Origin: Planctomycetota bacterium
Lineage (GTDB): Bacteria > Planctomycetota > Planctomycetia > Pirellulales > Pirellulaceae
DNA length: 38,090 bases
Assembly: GCA_026692885.1 (NCBI GenBank)
Contig: JAPLNJ010000371.1
Span: forward strand, 1 to 38,090
Direction: 5' to 3'
Positions 33,050-38,090 of this stretch are shown piece after piece. Made by a program: the position numbers and the translations under genes. Position 1 is the first letter of the stretch. The number at the start of each line of letters is the position of its first letter. The notes under the pieces were generated by a model. The model had not been told where the DNA came from, did no database searches, and was given only the letters and a program-made list of their open reading frames with translations.

Positions 33050-34003
33050 ATGAATCGAAGAATGCTACGCTTTGGCTTCACCCTGGTCGAATTGTTGGTA
33101 GTGATTGCGATTATCGGGATTCTCGTCGCGCTCCTACTGCCGGCGATTCAGGCGGCGCGGGAAGCCTCCCGCAGAACGCAATGTTCGAATCAAATGAAAC
33201 AACTTGGATTGGCGCTGCAGAACTACCACGACACGTACAAGACATTCCCGTACACGGCCGCTCGCTGGAATGCGATCGGGGGCTCCAAGGCGCACGGTTG
33301 GAACGAATTCATTTTGCCGTTCGTGGAGCAGCAGTCGATCTACAACCAACTTGACTTTGTAGCTGCGGACGTCAACAACGGTGTTAACAATACCGTGTTA
33401 AGTGGCTTGAAGATGCCGTGGCAGCAGTGTCCCAGCAATCCCTTCGCCGCAAACAATAAGACGTTCCGCGGCAACGATTTTTCGGATGCCCCCGGAACCT
33501 CGGCGGTTGAGTGCTACGCGCCCTGCACCGGCCCGCAAAAGTGCGATAACATGGCCAACTCCGACTGCCCGACAGATAATTCGTTCTGTTGGTGGCCCAA
33601 CAGCGACTGGAATGGCGGCAACACATCCTCCGCCAATCCCGGTATCTTCGGAGGTCGAGGCATCTATTGCACGAACATGTCGGGCATCACCGATGGGACG
33701 TCGACCACCATCCTGCTGTCTGAGCGGAGGGGCGAAATGAACAGGCACATCGGCGCCCTCTCGACCAATTTCCAGGGATGCTGGACGGGTCTGAAGATTA
33801 ATACCCCTCAAATTGCTGCTGCCGTGGCTGCCAATGATGATGGCCGGTACGACCGAACCAGTGGTGCCGCCAGTTTTCATCCCGGTGGCGCATTGTTCTC
33901 GATGGGTGACGGTGCAGTCAAGTTCCTGAACGAATCCATTGATTTCCAGCTGTACAACAACCTTGGAAATAAGTCGGATGGTCAAGCGGCTCAGGTCCCC
34001 TAA
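33050..34003 (+). CDS. DUF1559 family prepilin-like protein
   Basis: This 317-residue protein has the type IV prepilin N-terminus GFTLVELLVVIAIIGILVALLLPAIQAAREASRR: cleavage before F and the conserved Glu at +5, followed by a hydrophobic helix. The body contains MKQLGLALQNYHDTYKTFP and ends with SFHPGGALFSMGDGAVKFLNE, the H-x-G-G-A and DGAV signature of the DUF1559 (SBP_bac_10-like) family. Such proteins are a large, almost Planctomycetes-specific family; processing by a prepilin peptidase is expected. Whether they form filaments or sit at the surface is unsettled. The following gene encodes a small lipoprotein, a pairing common for this family. The secretin nearby could provide an exit channel, which is inference. 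Confidence 0.93.
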   Translation: MNRRMLRFGFTLVELLVVIAIIGILVALLLPAIQAAREASRRTQCSNQMKQLGLALQNYHDTYKTFPYTAARWNAIGGSKAHGWNEFILPFVEQQSIYNQLDFVAADVNNGVNNTVLSGLKMPWQQCPSNPFAANNKTFRGNDFSDAPGTSAVECYAPCTGPQKCDNMANSDCPTDNSFCWWPNSDWNGGNTSSANPGIFGGRGIYCTNMSGITDGTSTTILLSERRGEMNRHIGALSTNFQGCWTGLKINTPQIAAAVAANDDGRYDRTSGAASFHPGGALFSMGDGAVKFLNESIDFQLYNNLGNKSDGQAAQVP

Positions 34004-34024
34004 GCGACCGGCGGCTTTGAGCGG

Positions 34025-34126
34025 AACGTTGCGCATCGTAACCCGCATCGTCAGCGAGGAAGAGCAGCGTTTACTCGCTGATACTACGGATTACGAAGAT
34101 TCGCTGCTAGAGTTTTGCGCAACGTT
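34025..34126. mobile_element. MITE-like element, AAYGTTGCGCA family, copy 2
   Basis: Terminal repeats AACGTTGCGCA and TGCGCAACGTT bound a 102-base element, homologous in opposite orientation to the one at 24563-24663. Shared blocks include GTAACCCG, GTCAGCGAGGAAGAGC and CGCTGCTAG. It lies between the DUF1559 gene and its lipoprotein partner. An open frame crosses it but has no other coding support. Confidence 0.75.
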
Positions 34127-34175
34127 CTGATCAAGACCCGACCGGCGATTGTTTTCCTACCCCAGGAGCATAGAG

Positions 34176-34622
34176 ATGATGTCTAGTGAGATTAGAACGA
34201 ACTGGTGGAAGCCTCTGTGGCTGTGCGTCGCGGTAGCTGCGGCAGCCAGCGGCCTTGGGGGCTGCGGTGGCGACCCCAATATGACCCACGTCAAGGGGCG
34301 TGTCACCTATGCTGAACAACCGCTCACGACCGGCGAAGTCAGCTTCAGTTCCGAGGACGGGCGCCGGACTGCGATGGGCAACATCGACAGCAACGGGAAT
34401 TACGAGTTGCGAACGTCGACAACTGTGGTGGGAGTCCCGTTTGGCAGCTACAAAGTGAGAATCACGGCCGTGGAACAGAAATCCGGCATGGATCAAGATG
34501 GAAAGCCCTTTCCCGCGAAGCATCTGATTCCGGAAAAGTACGGCGACGTCGCGACCTCGGGCCTGACCGCGACGGTGGAGAAAGGTAAACCCGAAATCAA
34601 TTTTGCTCTGAAGAAAGAGTAG
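34176..34622 (+). CDS. Small lipoprotein with transthyretin/carboxypeptidase-regulatory-like fold
   Basis: This 148-residue protein starts at ATG 34176 (ATG 34179 possible) behind AGGAG. The signal peptide ends in GLGGC (C30), a good lipobox. The mature part, VKGRVTYAEQPLTTGEVSF, then GNIDSNGNYELRTSTTVVGVPFGSYKVRITAV, is a transthyretin-like beta-sandwich common in Planctomycetes next to DUF1559 genes. It probably sits on a membrane facing the periplasm or surface. The function is not known. It ends the plus-strand run; a terminator-like structure follows. Confidence 0.85.
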   Translation: MMSSEIRTNWWKPLWLCVAVAAAASGLGGCGGDPNMTHVKGRVTYAEQPLTTGEVSFSSEDGRRTAMGNIDSNGNYELRTSTTVVGVPFGSYKVRITAVEQKSGMDQDGKPFPAKHLIPEKYGDVATSGLTATVEKGKPEINFALKKE

Positions 34623-34652
34623 CTCGCAGCCGAATTTGTCCAATCGTACGAA

Positions 34653-34712
34653 CCCGGCGTGCCAGCGAGGGAGGCGGAGAGCGTCTCTGGTGGTGCGCCG
34701 GGTCTATTTTTT
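34653..34712 (+). terminator. Possible terminator after the plus-strand gene run
   Basis: ACCCGGCG (34652-34659) pairs with CGCCGGGT (34696-34703), with a small inner hairpin GAGA-GCG-TCTC, and is followed by TCTATTTTTT (34703-34712). It sits between the lipoprotein stop and the convergent CRTAC1 gene. The loop is long, so efficiency is uncertain. Confidence 0.4.
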
Positions 34713-34738
34713 GGCAGCGAGGCGGAGCGGCCCAGCCG

Positions 34739-36694
34739 TCACAGCGAACTCGGCAAGGGATACAACGGGTTCCCTTCGATGACCAGATATTGTCCGGGCG
34801 CGACGTTCTCCCACTGGTCCTTGCTGCCTGAGGGCCACGTGACGCGGAGCCGCGGAAGCTTGTCCCGCTTTCCGAGTCCAAGGTGGACGCGTCGGTCGCA
34901 GGCCGATTGGATGCTGCCGCCGCCAATCACCTCGCGGAACATTGGCTGCCCCAGTCCTTCGGCTTCGACGCGGGCATGGAAGGCCGAGCGATTGGATTTC
35001 CCGCGACCGACGAGCTTGAGAACCACGCTGGCAAACCGCGTTTCCGTCTCGTTGTGTAACACGGCCGCGGGAGCTAGCTGATGCGAAACCACTAGGTCCA
35101 GCTTGCCGTCGTTGTCCAAATCCCCTACGGCTGCCCCGCGTCCGAGCCAGTACCCCTGAAAGTACTCCCCAGCCGAATCTGAGAGATCGGCGAACCGCCC
35201 GGTCGTTTCGTTGCGAAAGACCTGAGGACGCATCCGGTACGGCTCGCGGTGGGCCATCCAGGACAGGTCGTCCATGTGACCGTTGGCTACGAACAGGTCC
35301 AGCCAGCCATCGTTATCGAAGTCGAAGAACACGGTGCCGTAACCGTTTCGCTCGCGACTGGCCGGTCCCAGGCCCGAACCATTCGTCACATCCTCGAATC
35401 CCTGGCCGCGGAGATTTCGGTAGAGGGTGCTCGTTTCGCCGAAAAAATTGGTGATCAGCAGATCGGTCCAGCCGTCCCGATCGTAGTCGCCCACGGCGAT
35501 TCCCATGCTGGCCGTGGCGCGGCCTTGACGATTCATGGCCACGCCCCTCAGCAGCGCCTGTTCCTTGAATTTCAAGCTCTCCGACGCGGTTCCGGCCAGG
35601 CCCTGGTTGATGTACAGAAATTTCGGTGTGCCGTCGTTGGTAACCAGAATATCCGGCATTCCGTCCCCGGTGGCATCGAAAATCGCGACGCCCAGTCCCT
35701 TGCCATCGACGCCCGTCAGGTCGGCGGCGGTAGTCACGTCACGAAAGCCCCCGGCACCATCGCCCAGAAAGCAGACATCAGGACTGGCACGAAACATCGT
35801 CGGAGGGCATTGGATATAGCCGTCAGGACTGCTCTGACTGGGGCAGAGCTGGGGCGGATCATCGCCGGTCTCCAAGTAATTGACCACGTACAGATCCAGA
35901 TTGCCGTCCAGATTCAAGTCGGCGAAGGCAGCGCTCGAACTCCAGCGTTCGCAGTCCACTCCCGCCTGTTGGGTCACGTCGCTGAAAGTTCCGTCCCCCT
36001 GATTGTGCAGCAGCACATTGTGGCCGAAGGCCGTGATGTACAAATCCTCGAAACCGTCCTCGTCGTAGTCACCCGTCGCGCACCCCTGAAAATACCCGCT
36101 CCGCGTCAAACCGGCGGGTAACGAGACCTCATCAAACCTGCCCTCACCCCGATTGCGGTAGAGCTTGTTCAGGTGGGTTCCATCGTCGAGTTTTCTCGGC
36201 AGGCGGGAGCCGTTGTTGAAAAACACGTCCAGCCGCCCATCGCCATCGAAATCGAACAGAGCCACGCCGCCGCCGTTCGCTTCCAGAATGCGATGCTGTC
36301 CGTGGATATCGTCGTAGCGTTCGAATCGGATGCCGGATTCGGCGGCCACCTCCCGAAACCTGGGCAAGATCCCGACTGGGGTTACGGCGCGCGGGGTATC
36401 CTGCTCGGCCTTGTGCCTGCCTGCTTCGGGCGCAATCGTTGGTTGTGCCACCTCAGCCGCTGGCGGCGCAGGGCCTTGGCCCGTGCAACCGCAAGCCAGC
36501 ATCACGATCAGCACGCCCCAGTACGGGAAGGGCGTACCACGCGCCAGCCCGTTCGCCCAATTCTGCGCCGCCCAGGGATGAGGTGCGGGGCGGAGCAGCA
36601 AATGCCCAAGTTGTTCTTCCGCCGTTCCACGGCGCGCTCCTCCCCTGCGTCTCGCGTTGGTGTGGCTCCGTCTGCAATCCGCTCTAACGCCCAT
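34739..36694 (-). CDS. CRTAC1 family protein (FG-GAP/VCBS repeats plus ASPIC/UnbV), copy 2
   Basis: This is a protein of up to 651 residues. The sequence near 57-72 (YWGVLIVMLACGCTGQ) looks like a lipoprotein signal, so the true start may lie after the ATG at 36694; the first ~50 Arg-rich residues are unusual. The conserved part has many FG-GAP repeats: FDFDGDGRLDVFFNNGS, GDYDEDGFEDLYITAFG, ADLNLDGNLDLYVVNY, FDATGDGMPDILVTND, GDYDRDGWTDLLITNF and FDFDNDGWLDLFVANG. The C-terminal ASPIC/UnbV module ends with RRVHLGLGKRDKLPRLRVTW. It resembles the CRTAC1 protein at 29731-31509 in plan. The ATG overlaps the stop of the upstream TPR gene by 11 bases, so this pair has the order TPR-CRTAC1, the reverse of the first pair. 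Confidence 0.88.
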   Translation of the reverse strand: MGVRADCRRSHTNARRRGGARRGTAEEQLGHLLLRPAPHPWAAQNWANGLARGTPFPYWGVLIVMLACGCTGQGPAPPAAEVAQPTIAPEAGRHKAEQDTPRAVTPVGILPRFREVAAESGIRFERYDDIHGQHRILEANGGGVALFDFDGDGRLDVFFNNGSRLPRKLDDGTHLNKLYRNRGEGRFDEVSLPAGLTRSGYFQGCATGDYDEDGFEDLYITAFGHNVLLHNQGDGTFSDVTQQAGVDCERWSSSAAFADLNLDGNLDLYVVNYLETGDDPPQLCPSQSSPDGYIQCPPTMFRASPDVCFLGDGAGGFRDVTTAADLTGVDGKGLGVAIFDATGDGMPDILVTNDGTPKFLYINQGLAGTASESLKFKEQALLRGVAMNRQGRATASMGIAVGDYDRDGWTDLLITNFFGETSTLYRNLRGQGFEDVTNGSGLGPASRERNGYGTVFFDFDNDGWLDLFVANGHMDDLSWMAHREPYRMRPQVFRNETTGRFADLSDSAGEYFQGYWLGRGAAVGDLDNDGKLDLVVSHQLAPAAVLHNETETRFASVVLKLVGRGKSNRSAFHARVEAEGLGQPMFREVIGGGSIQSACDRRVHLGLGKRDKLPRLRVTWPSGSKDQWENVAPGQYLVIEGNPLYPLPSSL

Positions 36695-37955
36695 TGGAAG
36701 CCTCGGGCCGTGGCACCCGCTCCTGGTGTTCCCGCTCCGTGTGTTCCTGGACCAACCGGGCCTTCAACTGCAGGAGTTCTTGGTGGTTGGGGGCCTTGCG
36801 GAGCGCCACGCCGGTGACGAGCCACCCCTGCTGAAGCAGGTTGATCTGCTCGCAAATCTGGGCGATTTCCAGCAGCGGCTCGATGCGATCCGGATTCTGC
36901 ACAGACCAGCCCAGCTTGTTCTGAATACGGGCCAGTCCCTGGGAGGCAGCCAGTGCCTTCTGGTTCTCGTGCTCGGCTCCCGTGGCGGCCAGAGCCCGGG
37001 CCAGCCCCAACTGACTCTCCGCACTTGCCGGATCGACCCGGAGGGCACGGCGATAACAGTCGATGGCCTCAGGATAGCGCTGCTGGTGCTCGTGAAAATG
37101 TCCACGCAGCTTCAATAGCAGCCAGGGTTCGGAGTCTTGGATGGGGGGCAGATCCGCGATGAGCAGAGCCATTTCGCTCCAGGCGTTTTGTTCAAAGTGA
37201 TAGGCGCATAGGGCCGCCTTGGCCTCCAAGTCGTGGGGGCTGAGTTCAAGACACCGTGCCAGGATCAGCCGGCTCTCCGGCAACCGCCCCTGGCCAATGC
37301 GATAGCGTGCCAGGGCGACGCCCAGGCGGACCTTCGCAGGATCGATTTGCCAAGCCTGTTCGACACGCCACGCGGCGTGTGGCGAATTCCATTCCAACAA
37401 GGTGGGAAAGCACCAAGCCAAGACCTCGAAGGTCTGCGCCTCCCCACGTTGGATCATCTCGGATAGCAGCTGCTGACGTTCCTCAAATCGCAATTCAACC
37501 GCCAGCAAGTAACTGAGGTACTGCTTGGTCACCACCGAGTATTCCCGCTTCATCTGTGGGGCCAGTTGTTCCAGACGGAGAAATTCCCGCAGATTCGTTT
37601 CGGCCTCGGTGAGGCGTTGCTGCTGGATTAGGATCTGCCCCTTTTCATAAACCATCAAATGTCCGTAACGCGGATGCTGAGCAGGGATTTGGTCGAAACA
37701 TCGGAACGCCGCTTCCCAGCGACCTGCTCTGGCGGCATCTTCCCCCAGTTGACAAAGCACTGCCTCGTGATCGGGAACCTTGCTGCCCTGGCCTCGAAGC
37801 TCACACAGTGTCTGCCGATATTGGTCCCGGTCAATCCCCGCTGGCAGCGGCGGAATGCGATCCGCCAACACATACCACGTCAACAGCGGCGTCACGGCAC
37901 ACAGCCCGAACGCTCCGAGACCGAACCAAAATCGCCGTCGAGGTATCGCTGCCAT
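36684..37955 (-). CDS. Membrane-anchored TPR protein (partner of CRTAC1, copy 2)
   Basis: This 423-residue protein starts at ATG 37955 with a basic stretch and one membrane helix (FWFGLGAFGLCAVTPLLTWYVL). The rest is helical TPR-type repeat sequence: EAAFRCFDQIPAQHPRYGHL, GQILIQQQRLTEAETNL, LARYRIGQGRLPESRLILA, ALCAYHFEQNAWSEMALLI and YPEAIDCYRRALRVDPASAE. It ends in a polar tail. It overlaps the downstream CRTAC1 gene by 11 bases. Together with copy 1 this indicates that the two protein families act as a pair at the cell envelope; ligand and process are unknown. Confidence 0.85.
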   Translation of the reverse strand: MAAIPRRRFWFGLGAFGLCAVTPLLTWYVLADRIPPLPAGIDRDQYRQTLCELRGQGSKVPDHEAVLCQLGEDAARAGRWEAAFRCFDQIPAQHPRYGHLMVYEKGQILIQQQRLTEAETNLREFLRLEQLAPQMKREYSVVTKQYLSYLLAVELRFEERQQLLSEMIQRGEAQTFEVLAWCFPTLLEWNSPHAAWRVEQAWQIDPAKVRLGVALARYRIGQGRLPESRLILARCLELSPHDLEAKAALCAYHFEQNAWSEMALLIADLPPIQDSEPWLLLKLRGHFHEHQQRYPEAIDCYRRALRVDPASAESQLGLARALAATGAEHENQKALAASQGLARIQNKLGWSVQNPDRIEPLLEIAQICEQINLLQQGWLVTGVALRKAPNHQELLQLKARLVQEHTEREHQERVPRPEASNGR

Positions 37956-38005
37956 AACCGCTCGCTACTTAGGACCGCGAAAGGAATAGCTGTCGGGTTT
38001 ACAAA

Positions 38006-38060
38006 GTGGTCATCACGCTCCGCGTGATGACATGTCGTCACGGCGGAGCGTGACGACTAC
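38006..38060. repeat. REPIN-like double palindrome, TCATCACGC family
   Basis: Two palindromes follow each other: GTCATCACGC/GCGTGATGAC and GTCGTCACG/CGTGACGAC. Together they form an inverted repeat with a GTGG head on the plus strand and a GTAG head on the minus strand. The element lies upstream of the TPR gene at the right edge. No gene is seen between 37956 and the window end. Confidence 0.75.
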
Positions 38061-38090
38061 TATGCTTGCGACACTTATTTCTTACGCGGT

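Noticed and set aside
17844..38060. CRISPR array made of the palindromic repeats
   Set aside because: The repeats are dispersed, in inverted pairs and of different families; there is no regular spacing or unique spacers and no cas gene.

Overview
The window looks like a chromosomal piece of a planctomycete (phylum Planctomycetota, possibly Pirellulales; the order is a guess). The evidence is the combination of a DUF1559 prepilin-like protein, two CRTAC1/ASPIC-UnbV proteins each paired with a TPR protein, a DUF4159/terpene-cyclase-like fusion protein, a very long secretin, and many intergenic palindromic repeats of the kind common in these GC-rich genomes. No rRNA, tRNA, CRISPR array, phage module or transposase gene was found.

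Left part (1-8000): surface-glycan or EPS synthesis genes. A truncated B12-binding-type radical SAM gene runs off the left edge. Next come a PF14907-type nucleotidyltransferase (+) and a minus-strand operon reading leftwards: GT4 glycosyltransferase, sulfotransferase, HprK-like P-loop kinase, membrane-anchored SGNH hydrolase, second GT4 glycosyltransferase. Tight junctions (TGA-ATG, ATGA) suggest co-translation.

Middle (8100-18500): mostly housekeeping or accessory genes. They are a CYTH protein overlapping an FtsX/MacB-type permease, a secreted FGE-fold protein lacking the catalytic cysteines, a HicB antitoxin followed by only the first codons of hicA, a PolB-like 3'-5' exonuclease, peptidase T, a frameshifted arsS-like radical SAM gene, the DUF4159 fusion protein and a Nudix hydrolase. 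REP/REPIN-like palindromes and a MITE-like element fill the gaps.

Right part (18700-38000): an envelope and export locus. A BON-domain secreted protein converges on a lipoprotein gene, with the giant secretin on the same strand. Divergent from the secretin run two paralogous small secreted proteins with a Carboxypeptidase-regulatory-like domain and a shared C-terminal hydrophobic segment, a Wza-like export lipoprotein, a Wzc-like tyrosine autokinase with a YG-rich tail, a CRTAC1 protein, a TPR protein, a DUF1559 prepilin-like protein and a small lipoprotein. A second CRTAC1/TPR pair lies at the right end on the opposite strand. A plausible reading is polysaccharide export (Wza/Wzc) combined with surface display, but only the individual family assignments are firm.

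The least explained signals are the density and variety of short mobile palindromic elements, the C-terminal hydrophobic segment shared by the two small secreted proteins, and the duplicated, mirrored CRTAC1-TPR module.
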